The notes beneath the pieces were generated by a model. The model did no database searches, was not told the origin of the DNA, and worked only from the letters and a program-made list of their open reading frames with translations. The position numbers were made by a program, and so were the translations under genes. A stretch of DNA of 64,000 bases, taken from the NCBI GenBank assembly GCA_026004215.1, contig BPIR01000001.1:434001-498000 (forward strand). The letters run 5' to 3'. This document shows, in pieces, positions 47,409 through 56,142 of this stretch. This DNA is from Candidatus Binatia bacterium. GTDB lineage: Bacteria; Desulfobacterota; Binatia; HRBIN30. The stretch's first letter is position 1. Each line of letters opens with the position of its first letter.

Positions 47409-48848
47409 ATGAGTCGTGTCCGTACACGCTTTGCGCCGAGTCCAACGGGCTACTTGCATCTTGGAGGCGCGCGGACCGCGCTGTTCAATTATCTGTTCGC
47501 ACGCCATCACCGCGGCCAATTTATCCTCCGCATAGAGGACACGGACCGGGAACGATCCACTCCCGAGGCCATTCAGGCAATCCTGGATGCCATGCTCTGG
47601 CTCAAGTTGGATTGGGACGAAGGGCCGTTCTACCAGAGCCAGCGGTTGCCTCTCTATCAGGAACACGCGGAGCGCTTGCTAGCCTCTGGTCACGCGTACC
47701 GATGTTATTGCACTCAGGAGGAACTCGAGGCCAAACGTGAGGCGGCCCTGAAAGTAGGGCGGAAACCCATGTACGACCGCACGTGCCGGAACCGTACCGT
47801 TGCGCCAACGGATCGGCCATTCGCGATTCGATTCAAGACACCTCTGGATGGGGTGACCGTGGTCGAGGATTTGGTCAAGGGACACGTCACCTTCGAAAAT
47901 GCCGAGCTCGATGACCTCATTATCGTGCGTTCCGATGGGAGCCCGACATATAACCTCTGTGCGGTGGTGGATGATGCCCTCATGCAAATCACGCACGTCA
48001 TTCGTGGCGACGACCACCTCACCAACACCCCCAAGCAAATCCTCATCTATCGTGCTCTCGGTTATCCGGTTCCCGCGTTCGCCCACGTACCTCAGATCTT
48101 GGGACCCGATCGCACTCGTCTCAGCAAGCGCCACGGTGCAACCTCGGTGCTGGCTTACCGGGATATGGGCTACCTGCCGGACGCACTCGTGAACTACTTG
48201 GCCCGCCTGGGTTGGTCTTACGGAGACCAGGAAATTTTCACACGCGAAGAACTCATCGAGAAGTTCTCCTTGGAACATGTGGGGAAGTCGGCGGGGGTGT
48301 ACAACGCCGAAAAGCTGGAATGGGTCAACTTCCATTACATCAAAACTACTCCCGCCGCAGAACTGGCTCGTGCCGTGCGACCGTTTATTGAAGCCAAAGG
48401 CTACAAGGTGCCTGGGGATGACGCCTGGTTGGCGAAAATGGTGGCCACTCTACAGGAACGCGCCAAGACGCTCGTGGAGTTAGTGGAGTTGGGCCGATTT
48501 TACCTGGTAGAAGAAGTTCCTCTGCCGACAGAGCTGGTACAAAAGTATTTTCGTCTAGAGGTCTTGCCCGCGCTCGAGCGCTTGCGCACTGCGCTGGAGC
48601 GGTTAGACACGTGGTCGGTGGAAACTATCCAAGCGGTTTTCACGCAGGTGATCCAAGAATTTCAATTAGCCTTGGGCAAAGTGGCGCAACCCGTTCGTAT
48701 CGCGGTGACAGGGGGAACTGTGAGCCCAGGCATTTTTGAAGTTTTGGATGTGCTGGGCAAGGCGGCGACGCTTGCTCGTCTCGACCGAGCCCTAGAGTTC
48801 GCAAAAAGAATCGTCGCTGCGCCCGCAGCCGAACCGCCCAGCGCTTGA
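47409..48848 (+). CDS. gltX: Glutamyl-tRNA synthetase
   Basis: 479 aa from ATG 47409; an upstream in-frame start at 47334 was rejected. Class I enzyme charging tRNA-Glu (and possibly tRNA-Gln, as non-discriminating forms do). Motifs: [25 protein letters not shown] (HIGH region), [26 protein letters not shown], and [10 protein letters not shown] (KMSKS equivalent). The C-terminal anticodon-binding helical domain follows. Two tRNA genes, Gln and Glu, lie directly downstream. Confidence 0.96.
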   Translation: MSRVRTRFAPSPTGYLHLGGARTALFNYLFARHHRGQFILRIEDTDRERSTPEAIQAILDAMLWLKLDWDEGPFYQSQRLPLYQEHAERLLASGHAYRCYCTQEELEAKREAALKVGRKPMYDRTCRNRTVAPTDRPFAIRFKTPLDGVTVVEDLVKGHVTFENAELDDLIIVRSDGSPTYNLCAVVDDALMQITHVIRGDDHLTNTPKQILIYRALGYPVPAFAHVPQILGPDRTRLSKRHGATSVLAYRDMGYLPDALVNYLARLGWSYGDQEIFTREELIEKFSLEHVGKSAGVYNAEKLEWVNFHYIKTTPAAELARAVRPFIEAKGYKVPGDDAWLAKMVATLQERAKTLVELVELGRFYLVEEVPLPTELVQKYFRLEVLPALERLRTALERLDTWSVETIQAVFTQVIQEFQLALGKVAQPVRIAVTGGTVSPGIFEVLDVLGKAATLARLDRALEFAKRIVAAPAAEPPSA

Positions 48849-48891
48849 CTCGTTTTGCTTCTCCGCTTAATTGTTGAGGCGCTGAGTTTGT

Positions 48892-48964
48892 TGAGGAGTC
48901 GGCTAATTGGCAAGCCACCTGACTCTGGATCAGGCGATTGTAGGTTCGAGTCCTACCTCCTCAG
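48892..48964 (+). tRNA. tRNA-Gln (anticodon CTG)
   Basis: Acceptor stem TGAGGAG / CTCCTCA, anticodon stem CCTGA/TCAGG around loop CTCTGGA with anticodon CTG, and T-arm core GGTTCGAGTCC. No CCA encoded. Follows gltX by 43 bases and is followed by a terminator. Confidence 0.92.
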
Positions 48965-48978
48965 CTCAGTGGCTCGGC

Positions 48979-49010
48979 GGCCGGGCGGCCAGCCGCCCGG
49001 CCGTGTTTTT
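48979..49010 (+). terminator. Rho-independent terminator after tRNA-Gln
   Basis: Perfect 10-bp stem GGCCGGGCGG / CCGCCCGGCC, loop CCAG, followed by GTG and five T. It lies between tRNA-Gln and tRNA-Glu, only ten bases before the latter. Confidence 0.85.
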
Positions 49011-49020
49011 GTGCAGTGGT

Positions 49021-49092
49021 GGTCCCATCGTCTAGCGGTTAGGACGCCGGCCTCTCACGTCGGTAACAGGGGTTCGAATCCCCTTGGGACCA
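49021..49092 (+). tRNA. tRNA-Glu (anticodon CTC)
   Basis: Acceptor GGTCCCA / TGGGACC, anticodon arm CCGGC-CTCTCAC-GTCGG with anticodon CTC, T-arm GGGGTTCGAATCCCC. No CCA encoded. Directly downstream of the terminator, so either read-through or processing of a gltX-tRNA transcript supplies it. Confidence 0.92.
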
Positions 49093-49156
49093 TCCCTTCA
49101 TACTGGCCGGGTGCGAACTCTCGGCTCGGAAAGTTCTTGGCCCGACCCGCACCGGT

Positions 49157-49705
49157 TCAATGTTTGGAATTCCAGTAGTGCCGCACCCTCCGGATCAGAA
49201 CCAACACGGACAGGCCCGCAATTGCCAGCATCAAAAGGCGATGCTCCAAGCGGAGCAACATCGGCAGGAGTCTCGAGAGCTGACTTGCGAACACAAAGCC
49301 AACAAGCGCAAACACGGCCGACCAAAGGGGACATGCCAGCAAGTCAAACATGCCGAACCAGCCGTACGAGAGGCGATTCATGCCCCAGTACAGCATGCTG
49401 GCAACCCGCGCGCCCGGTACCAAGCGGGCCAAAACGATTTCGAACGGGCCCCAACGCCCTGTTGCACGATGCATGGGGGCAAAGCGGCGAAGCCAAGGCA
49501 TGTGGGCGCCCCAGCGGCCAATCCAGTAAAAAAAGGTGTCGGCCGTAAATGCGCCCAAAGCACCAGCAAGCCACGCGGCCAAGGGCGAAACGACTCCATA
49601 ATGTGCGAGCCCGCCGGCCACGAGCATGACCGTATCGCCCTCCACCACGCATCCGAGATAAATGAGGGTCGGGCCGTTTCGAGCGAGGAATGGTTCCAGG
49701 TCCAT
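49157..49705 (-). CDS. DedA/VTT-family membrane protein
   Basis: 182 aa with about four hydrophobic segments, inner membrane. ADTFFYWIGRWG and VLARLVPGARVASMLYWGM are the DedA signature (glycine/arginine-rich re-entrant loop). DedA proteins help maintain membrane lipids and proton-motive force, possibly as flippases. Convergent with tRNA-Glu. Confidence 0.88.
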   Translation of the reverse strand: MDLEPFLARNGPTLIYLGCVVEGDTVMLVAGGLAHYGVVSPLAAWLAGALGAFTADTFFYWIGRWGAHMPWLRRFAPMHRATGRWGPFEIVLARLVPGARVASMLYWGMNRLSYGWFGMFDLLACPLWSAVFALVGFVFASQLSRLLPMLLRLEHRLLMLAIAGLSVLVLIRRVRHYWNSKH

Positions 49706-49735
49706 ACCGGGACGTCCATGCTAACTCTTCGGGCC

Positions 49736-51307
49736 CTATGTCCCCTTGGCCTGCTTCCACAACGCCCGAAGTGCTTCCTTGTCCGGCTTGAACATGGCTG
49801 TCAGCGGCATGGCCTGCAAGATCGTCACACCATCCGGCCGCTTGAAACTCGCTAACTGCTCGCCCACGAAGGCCCGCAATTCCGCCAGAGTCGGCGGATC
49901 CTCTTGTTTCTTAGGAACGACAAACGCCCAACCAATTTCACCGAGCCGCGCGTCCGGCACACCGACTATCGCCACCTGCCCGACCTTTGGGTGCCGCGAC
50001 AACAGGGATTCGATCTCCATTGGATACACGTTGAAGCCGCCTCGGATGTACATTTCCTTGATTCGTCCCCTCAAGTGCAGGTAACCCTCTTCGTCGAGCA
50101 TTCCGAGATCGCCAGTGTGAACCCAGCCTTCCGGGTCAATGACTTGCGCTGTGGCATCAGGGTCATTCCAGTAGCAAGCCATCGTTGCCGGAGAGCGCAC
50201 GACCACCTCTCCGATAGCGCCTGCGGGCAGCGTGCGGTTCGCCTCGTCCACGATCCGCACTTCTACCCCTGGTGTCGGCTTGCCGACCGTGCCGCAGACT
50301 CGCTCCGGTGGATCGGAGGGTAGCGAGGCAGTCGCAATTCCGACCTCCGTCGAGGAGTAGCGTACGCTGACCACGGCACCCAACTCATCGCGCACGCGCT
50401 GGACCAATTCGGGCGCGACGGGTGCACCGCCCAACAACACGCTACGCAGCGACCGCAGATCGTATCGACCGCGCGCAGGGTGGTCGAGTAAAGCAATCAT
50501 CTGGGTTGGGAACGCGCCGATGTGTGGAAGCTTTTCGGCTTCGATCGTTGCCAAAACCAGTTCCGGGTCGAAGCGGTCGTGAACGATGGACAGCGCACCA
50601 AGCCCGATCGGAACAGCCACGCGGGCCATCGTGCCGAGATGAGCGAAGGAAGTCCCCGCTGCCAGGTGCTTGCGCACCGGTTCCAAGCCGCTTGCATACC
50701 GCCGGTTTTCGATCTCCGCCAAAGCGAGCACGTTACGGTGCTGGTAACAGGCGCCTTTGGGCAGCCCTGTCGTCCCGCTCGTGAATACGATGGCCACCGG
50801 TGCTTCGGGAGAAACTCGGACCTCTGGCACCGGCGCTGTTTTCGGGGCCAACTGCTTGACCAACTGACCAGTGTCCGCAAATTCGTCAGGTTCGATCCAG
50901 ACGCATTCGGCCAAATTCGAAGCGCCCCCACGCACTTCTTCGACGAGACGCTCGAAGTCCGTGCCCTCGTGGGCGCGCCGGACGCCAAGCAGCATGCGAG
51001 CCCCGCTGCGGCGCAGAATCGCACCAATTTCTTGGCGCCGGTAGCGCAAGTTGATGCCTGCCGTCACCAAGCCCATGCGCGCCGCTCCGAGGTACGCCAC
51101 TAGATAAAAGGGTGTCGAGGGCAGTAGGAGTGCAACTACATCCCCTGGTCGAAGCCCTCGCGCCCGGTAAAGGGCCGCCATTTGGTCAGCCCAAGCGGAC
51201 CAATCCCGGTACGTTACCACCTCGTTCCGGTAGGCGAACGCCGGGGCGGTTGGGTACTCCTTCGCGGCACGATACAAAAGCTCGCCCAACGTGGACGCCG
51301 TCAGCAT
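49736..51307 (-). CDS. AMP-forming acyl-CoA synthetase
   Basis: 523 aa from ATG 51307 (an in-frame start at 51427 adds a basic leader). Activates a carboxylic acid to its CoA thioester through an acyl-adenylate. ATP-binding loop IVFTSGTTGLPKG, YSSTEVGIA, TGDLGMLDEEGYLHLRGR, RGGFNVYPMEIE, and the probable C-terminal catalytic Lys near TAMFKPDKEAL. Substrate (fatty or aromatic acid) is not clear. Divergent from the CaiB genes, with 104 bases between the starts, suggesting joint control. Confidence 0.92.
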   Translation of the reverse strand: MLTASTLGELLYRAAKEYPTAPAFAYRNEVVTYRDWSAWADQMAALYRARGLRPGDVVALLLPSTPFYLVAYLGAARMGLVTAGINLRYRRQEIGAILRRSGARMLLGVRRAHEGTDFERLVEEVRGGASNLAECVWIEPDEFADTGQLVKQLAPKTAPVPEVRVSPEAPVAIVFTSGTTGLPKGACYQHRNVLALAEIENRRYASGLEPVRKHLAAGTSFAHLGTMARVAVPIGLGALSIVHDRFDPELVLATIEAEKLPHIGAFPTQMIALLDHPARGRYDLRSLRSVLLGGAPVAPELVQRVRDELGAVVSVRYSSTEVGIATASLPSDPPERVCGTVGKPTPGVEVRIVDEANRTLPAGAIGEVVVRSPATMACYWNDPDATAQVIDPEGWVHTGDLGMLDEEGYLHLRGRIKEMYIRGGFNVYPMEIESLLSRHPKVGQVAIVGVPDARLGEIGWAFVVPKKQEDPPTLAELRAFVGEQLASFKRPDGVTILQAMPLTAMFKPDKEALRALWKQAKGT

Positions 51308-51411
51308 GAATGCTCCTCCTACCACGATCGGGCGCGTTCCTCTACGCGGCCGCCTCGCCTGCCCTCGCTTGCGTGAACCCTCTCTGCGTTGATAATGCCG
51401 TAGCCACGCCG

Positions 51412-52650
51412 ATGGAGGGGAACGCAAACCTCGCTGGATTTCGCATTCTCGACTGCACGGAAGAATCTGGCTACCTCGCCGGTAAGCTCCTCGCCGAACT
51501 CGGAGCCGAAGTCATCAAAGTCGAGCCACCCAGTGGAGATCCTGGCCGGTATCGTCCGCCCTTCATTGGCGCCAATCCAAACCCCGAGTTGTCGGTGCCG
51601 TGGCTTGCGCTCAACACGAGCAAACGCAGTGTGACGTTAGATCTAGCGAGCGCTGCCGATCGTGAGCTTTTTTTAGCGCTCGTGGCCACTGCCGATGCTG
51701 TGTTGGAAACCGCGGGCGCGAATGCCACTCTGGGCCCGCTGGCTCATGGGATCGACGAGGCCATGCTTCGGGCAGCGAATCCGAACATTGCGATCTGCCG
51801 CTTGAGTCCCTTCGGCCTCCACGGCCCGTATGCGTCCCGTCGCGGCTCCGACCTGACCGTTCTCGCTCTCGGGGGAAACTTGTATCCCACGGGTAATCCG
51901 GATCGGGCCCCTGTAAGGTGTGCGCTGCCCGTGTCGCACTTTCACGGGGGTCTCGAGCTTGCAGTTGCCACCGTCTTTGCTCTCTGGTCGCGAAGCGTTC
52001 ACGGCGTGGCGCAAACTGTGGATGTTTCTTTGCAGGAGTGTTTGACCATCCCCAACATGACCACGCCCACCCAGTATCCGTTTACAGGATTCAAGGGCCG
52101 GCGTGTGGGTGGCGGCTTTCGGGGGGCAAAGGCTTTCTTTCGGGAGTTGTGGCCGTGCAAAGACGGCTGGATCTCTTTTGCCCTACGTGGCGGACCGGCG
52201 CGCAATCCCGGCATTCAGGCGTTGGTTGACTACATGCGGGAGTGCGGCGTAGCGGACCCAGCATTGGACCGCGATTGGCTGCAGTACAATCACAATACCG
52301 TCTCCCAGGAAGAAGTGGACGCCATCGAGGCTGCCCTTGGAGCCTTCTTCCGTACGAAAACGATGGAAGAGCTGTTTCGCGTCGCTTGCGAACGTAACCT
52401 GCTTTTGGCGCCTGCATTGAGCGCACGCGAAATCGTGCGCTCGCGACAGCTTGCAGCCCGGGAGTTCTTTGTCGACCTCGAAGATCGCGGGCGGGGGTTG
52501 ATTCTTCGCTACCCGGCGGCCTTTGCGCGGACTTCCCTGGGTCCCGCTCGCGTTCGTGCTCCCGCCCCACGTTTGGGAGAACACAACCAGCTTATCCTCG
52601 AGCCCCTGCGTAAGGGCAAATTAAGGGGGAAGGCCGAGGAGCAGGCATGA
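51412..52650 (+). CDS. CaiB/BaiF-family CoA-transferase, subunit 1
   Basis: 412 aa from ATG 51412 (an in-frame start at 51310 would add 34 residues; no good ribosome site either way). Type III CoA-transferase fold: YLAGKLLAELGAEVIKVEPP at the N-terminus, PFGLHGPYASRRGSDLTVLALGG with the expected catalytic Asp (D147), FRTKTMEEL late. Overlaps the next CaiB gene by ATGA. Probably moves CoA between acids. It keeps the catalytic Asp, unlike its partner. Confidence 0.88.
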   Translation: MEGNANLAGFRILDCTEESGYLAGKLLAELGAEVIKVEPPSGDPGRYRPPFIGANPNPELSVPWLALNTSKRSVTLDLASAADRELFLALVATADAVLETAGANATLGPLAHGIDEAMLRAANPNIAICRLSPFGLHGPYASRRGSDLTVLALGGNLYPTGNPDRAPVRCALPVSHFHGGLELAVATVFALWSRSVHGVAQTVDVSLQECLTIPNMTTPTQYPFTGFKGRRVGGGFRGAKAFFRELWPCKDGWISFALRGGPARNPGIQALVDYMRECGVADPALDRDWLQYNHNTVSQEEVDAIEAALGAFFRTKTMEELFRVACERNLLLAPALSAREIVRSRQLAAREFFVDLEDRGRGLILRYPAAFARTSLGPARVRAPAPRLGEHNQLILEPLRKGKLRGKAEEQA

Positions 52651-53873
52651 TCGAGGGACTGTTCCGTAACTTACGCGTTCTGGAGTTTGGCGGAGGCGCT
52701 GCCGGACCACTGGCCACGCGCTACTTCGCCGACCATGGTGCCACGGTGGTCCGCGTCGAGTCTCGAGTACGGCCGGATTTCATTCGTCTGTTACGCTACA
52801 CGCCGGGTGACCCAGCCGGCTTGGACGGGAGCCACATGTTCGCCATGGTCAACGTCAACAAGCTCGGCATTGCACTGGATATGTCGCATCCCCGGTCGCG
52901 CGAGGTCGCGCTGCGGCTCGTAGACTGGTGCGACGTGCTGGCGGAGAACTTTGCCCCCGGGACAATGTCCAAATGGGGGTTGGACTATGAGGCGTTGTCC
53001 AAGCGCAAACCAGGGCTGATCATGGTCAGCACGTGTTTGAATGGCCAGACCGGACCGGAGCGCCAATACCCGGGCTTCGGTGGCCAAGGATCGGCGCTAG
53101 CAGGATTCAATCATTTGACCGGCTGGCCGGACCGCGAGCCGCTCGGGCCCTACGGTACCATCACCGACTCCTTGTCACCGCGGTTTGTCGCGTTGCTGGT
53201 AGCCTCCGCCTTGATCGCGCGGAACCGCAGTGGGAAGGGGCAGTACATAGACCTCTCTCAGGTCGAGGCTGGCATCGTGTGCCTCAGCGAGAACATCCTC
53301 ACATACACGGCCACGGGAGAGGTGTTAGAGCGTAGCGGGAATCGCTCGCGTTACGCGGCGCCCCATGGAGTTTTTCGGTGCGCTCCGGAAGGGGACGATG
53401 ACGACCGCTGGATCGCGATCGTCGTTCACGACGACGCCGACTGGGCGAAGCTTCGTACTCTCATGGGCAATCCAGCCTGGGCTCGCGAGGATAAGTTCTC
53501 GACCACGCAGGGTCGCTTGACCCACGTCGAGGAACTCGAAGAAAAACTGGAGGCATGGACGCGTACCCAGCGTGCTGCCGAACTGGCGGAACGGTGCGTT
53601 GCCGTCGGACTCGACGCCGCTGTGGTTTGGAATTTCGCCGAACTATTGGAGGATCCCCAACTCGCCTTTCGGGGGCACTTTCGTGCTGTTCACCATCCGG
53701 TGATCGGCAATCACTTGTACGAGATCAACGCCATGCGCTTCTCTGCAGCAAAAGAGACTGTTTCGCGGCCGGCACCGCGTCTAGGTGAACACACGGAATA
53801 CGTGTGCCGCGAACTTCTCGGAATGCAGCCTCAGGAATACCGCGACTTGCTCGAAGCTGGAGTGTTCCGATGA
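52647..53873 (+). CDS. CaiB/BaiF-family CoA-transferase, subunit 2 (active-site Asp replaced)
   Basis: 408 aa. Same fold as subunit 1 (GPLATRYFADHGATVVRVES, GIALDMSHPRSREVALRLV, GQYIDLSQVEAGI). At the position of the catalytic Asp the sequence reads PGFGGQGSAL (G145 instead of Asp). Such loss is seen in one subunit of some heterodimeric type III CoA-transferases. The ATGA overlap with subunit 1 supports a heteromer. The stop overlaps the next start. Confidence 0.85.
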   Translation: MIEGLFRNLRVLEFGGGAAGPLATRYFADHGATVVRVESRVRPDFIRLLRYTPGDPAGLDGSHMFAMVNVNKLGIALDMSHPRSREVALRLVDWCDVLAENFAPGTMSKWGLDYEALSKRKPGLIMVSTCLNGQTGPERQYPGFGGQGSALAGFNHLTGWPDREPLGPYGTITDSLSPRFVALLVASALIARNRSGKGQYIDLSQVEAGIVCLSENILTYTATGEVLERSGNRSRYAAPHGVFRCAPEGDDDDRWIAIVVHDDADWAKLRTLMGNPAWAREDKFSTTQGRLTHVEELEEKLEAWTRTQRAAELAERCVAVGLDAAVVWNFAELLEDPQLAFRGHFRAVHHPVIGNHLYEINAMRFSAAKETVSRPAPRLGEHTEYVCRELLGMQPQEYRDLLEAGVFR

Positions 53874-54520
53874 CGACCCAGAGCTCTACAGGACTGCGTC
53901 TCGAGGTCGCCCGCGCTGCACTATGCATCGTCGAGATGCAAAACGACATCGTTCACGAATCCAACATCGGCAAACGGGGCATACAGGGCGTGCTGGCAGA
54001 GGCTGTGGCGCGGCGGGCCGTGCTGCCCAAGCTCCGAGAGATTCTACTCGCTTGCCGATCTATCGGCGTGCCTGTGTTTTACATCAATGTGGCCAATAAA
54101 CCGGGAATGCCACGGCCCAATACTTTGCTCCACCGGCGCACAGGCAGAACACCGCTGCTGATCGAGGGCACCTGGGGCGCAAAAGTGCATGAGTTACTGG
54201 AACCCACGCCGGGCGACTTCGTGCTCGAACGCTGCGTAGGCATCGACGGATCTTACGGAACGCAGTTGTATCCCGTCCTGCGTTTGCTGCAAAAGTCCGT
54301 TCTGTTAGTCGCGGGTGTATCCACGAATCTGGCCGTTGAAGGGCTGGTGCGTGGTTCCGTCAACCGCGGCTTTGAACTCGTCGTCATTGAAGACTGCTGC
54401 GCCAGCTATCCTGAAGAGTGGCATCGTTTCTCCGTGGAAAATATCTTACCTTTGCTTGCAACGGTAACTGACTCGGCCACGGTCCTCGCGCAGTTGCGTG
54501 CAGGCAGCTCCGCTACCTAA
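53870..54520 (+). CDS. Isochorismatase-fold protein with altered catalytic triad
   Basis: 216 aa from ATG 53870. Fold motifs: ALCIVEMQNDIVHE, GSYGTQLYPVLRLL, LLVAGVSTNLAVEGLVRGSVNRGFELVVIEDCCAS. In cysteine hydrolases of the fold the triad is Asp-Lys-Cys; here the aligned residues appear to be Glu22, no Lys (Cys122), and Ala155. Either another chemistry (some isochorismatases lack the Cys) or a non-catalytic partner. Operon with the two CaiB genes. Confidence 0.8.
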   Translation: MTTQSSTGLRLEVARAALCIVEMQNDIVHESNIGKRGIQGVLAEAVARRAVLPKLREILLACRSIGVPVFYINVANKPGMPRPNTLLHRRTGRTPLLIEGTWGAKVHELLEPTPGDFVLERCVGIDGSYGTQLYPVLRLLQKSVLLVAGVSTNLAVEGLVRGSVNRGFELVVIEDCCASYPEEWHRFSVENILPLLATVTDSATVLAQLRAGSSAT

Positions 54521-54573
54521 GTGAGAACAGAGAGCCGCCTGACTCTTTGGCTGTCCCCCAGCAGGCCGAGCGC

Positions 54574-54957
54574 TCACTCTTCGTAAATGAAACGGCCCCC
54601 CTCACTTTCGAATTTCCACACCCCACCCGCGCCTTGGACATGACGCGCGGTGCCAACGAAGGTTGTGGTTGTCGCTTCGATCGCGAGCTGCACACCCGAG
54701 TCGGACTTCGTGTAGCCATGCAGCGCAGCCTGGCAGGCTGCCGCCGAGGCGCAACTGATATACGTGCCGTTCGCAGAAAAGTACGCTTCCTCTGCAGTGA
54801 CCGCGTTCCGTAGATCGCCTTGCGCCAGACCGTCGAAGGCATGTTGCCGGTACAGCATGAATTGCGGAATCGCGATGGCCGCCAAAACCCCGATGATGGC
54901 AATCACCGTGAGAAGCTCGATCAGTGTGAACCCCTTGTTCGAGTGACCGTCGCGCAT
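54574..54957 (-). CDS. Type IV pilin-like protein (PilA/pseudopilin)
   Basis: 127 aa. Short basic leader, prepilin cleavage site after KG, then FTLIELLTVIAIIGVLAAIAIPQF with Glu at position +5. The globular part contains two cysteines (SCASAAAC) and GTYIS. Major or minor pilin, or type II secretion pseudopilin. No other pilus gene nearby. Confidence 0.88.
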   Translation of the reverse strand: MRDGHSNKGFTLIELLTVIAIIGVLAAIAIPQFMLYRQHAFDGLAQGDLRNAVTAEEAYFSANGTYISCASAAACQAALHGYTKSDSGVQLAIEATTTTFVGTARHVQGAGGVWKFESEGGRFIYEE

Positions 54958-55204
54958 ACCCTCAGTAGATTCGCACGAGCAAGTCTCGTACCGCGAACCT
55001 TGCGCTGAAGCAAGCTTTTTCCCTGCACCCTCTGGAAACGAGGCGTGTCCCTCTCGCCTTCGTAGGAGAACCTTTTAACGTGACGGTAATGACGGCAGTG
55101 ACAAGATTTGTCGGCTTGGCTGCGCCATCCGAGTTGCTAGGGAAGCGGGCCCGACCTTCGGTACTTTGCACACGCTGTGCGTTAGCAAACCCGGCCTGCC
55201 CGAA

Positions 55205-55687
55205 ATGGAGCGCGATGGGACGGAAAAATACATGGACAAGAATCTCGGCTGTTGCTACGCGATGGGTCCAATGGGACGCGATTCCTCGATCCGGTCAAGG
55301 CCTGGGAAAAAGCCCGGAGAATTTATTTTAGAGCTCCCCCCAGCTTGGGAGTTGCGTCTCCGCCGCATTTTGCGAGAACAGCTTGGCGAGGCATTGCCTG
55401 ACCCCCACGAACCCGGGATATCACGGCCGGAACGTGAGGCTCGACGCCAAGCGCGCCGGCGGCAAATGCAGCTCGGCATTTGCCGTTTCCTGGCCGAACT
55501 CGTTACCGCCGACATTATTGGCCGAGAAGTCGCATTGGCGACGCGATCTTACTACGGGGTGCGCCGCGGTACGCTGCGGGAAGAGGTCGAGTCTGTACTA
55601 CGGGAGCTGCTTCTGCAGAATCGCACCATTGGCCCGGTCTCGCCAACGGGACTGACCACCCTCCAGCATGCGAAGCGCAAGGGGTGA
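55205..55687 (+). CDS. Uncharacterised basic helical protein
   Basis: 160 aa from ATG 55205; an ATG at 55232 is also possible and has a better purine-rich upstream. No family recognised. The N-terminus has a Cys pair (NLGCCYAMGP). The middle is very basic (RPEREARRQARRRQMQ), followed by helical segments ICRFLAELVTADIIGREVAL and EEVESVLRELLLQN. No signal peptide or membrane helix. Ends 16 bases before the glycine-zipper lipoprotein gene. Confidence 0.55.
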   Translation: MERDGTEKYMDKNLGCCYAMGPMGRDSSIRSRPGKKPGEFILELPPAWELRLRRILREQLGEALPDPHEPGISRPEREARRQARRRQMQLGICRFLAELVTADIIGREVALATRSYYGVRRGTLREEVESVLRELLLQNRTIGPVSPTGLTTLQHAKRKG

Positions 55688-55703
55688 AGCTTCTCCGCCT
55701 GTC

Positions 55704-56141
55704 ATGAAGCGCACCTGGCCGGTATTGCTCGTTTGGGTTGGCTTAAGTTCGGGATGTGCCAATCCCCGGCCTGTTCTCTATCCCAATGCTCACTACGAAC
55801 GTGTCGGTGAGGTAATTGCGCAACGGGACATCGACGATTGCATGCGCAAGGCGCGAGCGTTTGTGGGCGGCAGCAGTGCCCGGGCCCAGCAATCCAAGCA
55901 AGTTGTTCGCTCTACCGCCGCGGGAGCGGCTGCAGGAGCTGCGATTGGGGCTGTCGGCGGTGCCGTCAGTGGAGGGGATGCTGGAAAGGGTGCCGCCGTG
56001 GGTGCCGCGACGGGCGCCACCGGCGGCTTTTTGTCCAGCCTCTTACACCCGTTCGAGGCACGGGGGACCGACCCGGTGTTTGCGAACTTCGTAGAGCGCT
56101 GTTTGCGGGACAAAGGCTACGAGCCGATTGGGTGGCGTTGA
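55704..56141 (+). CDS. Glycine-zipper lipoprotein
   Basis: 145 aa from ATG 55704 (an in-frame start at 55668 is less likely). Signal peptide with lipobox LSSGC. A glycine-rich region (AAGAAAGAAIGAVGGAVSGG, GAAVGAATGATGGFL) of the glycine-zipper type. One Cys pair (C59-like DDCMRK and ERCLRDKGY) outside it. Outer-membrane or inner-membrane lipoprotein of unknown role. Confidence 0.75.
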   Translation: MKRTWPVLLVWVGLSSGCANPRPVLYPNAHYERVGEVIAQRDIDDCMRKARAFVGGSSARAQQSKQVVRSTAAGAAAGAAIGAVGGAVSGGDAGKGAAVGAATGATGGFLSSLLHPFEARGTDPVFANFVERCLRDKGYEPIGWR

Positions 56142-56142
56142 G

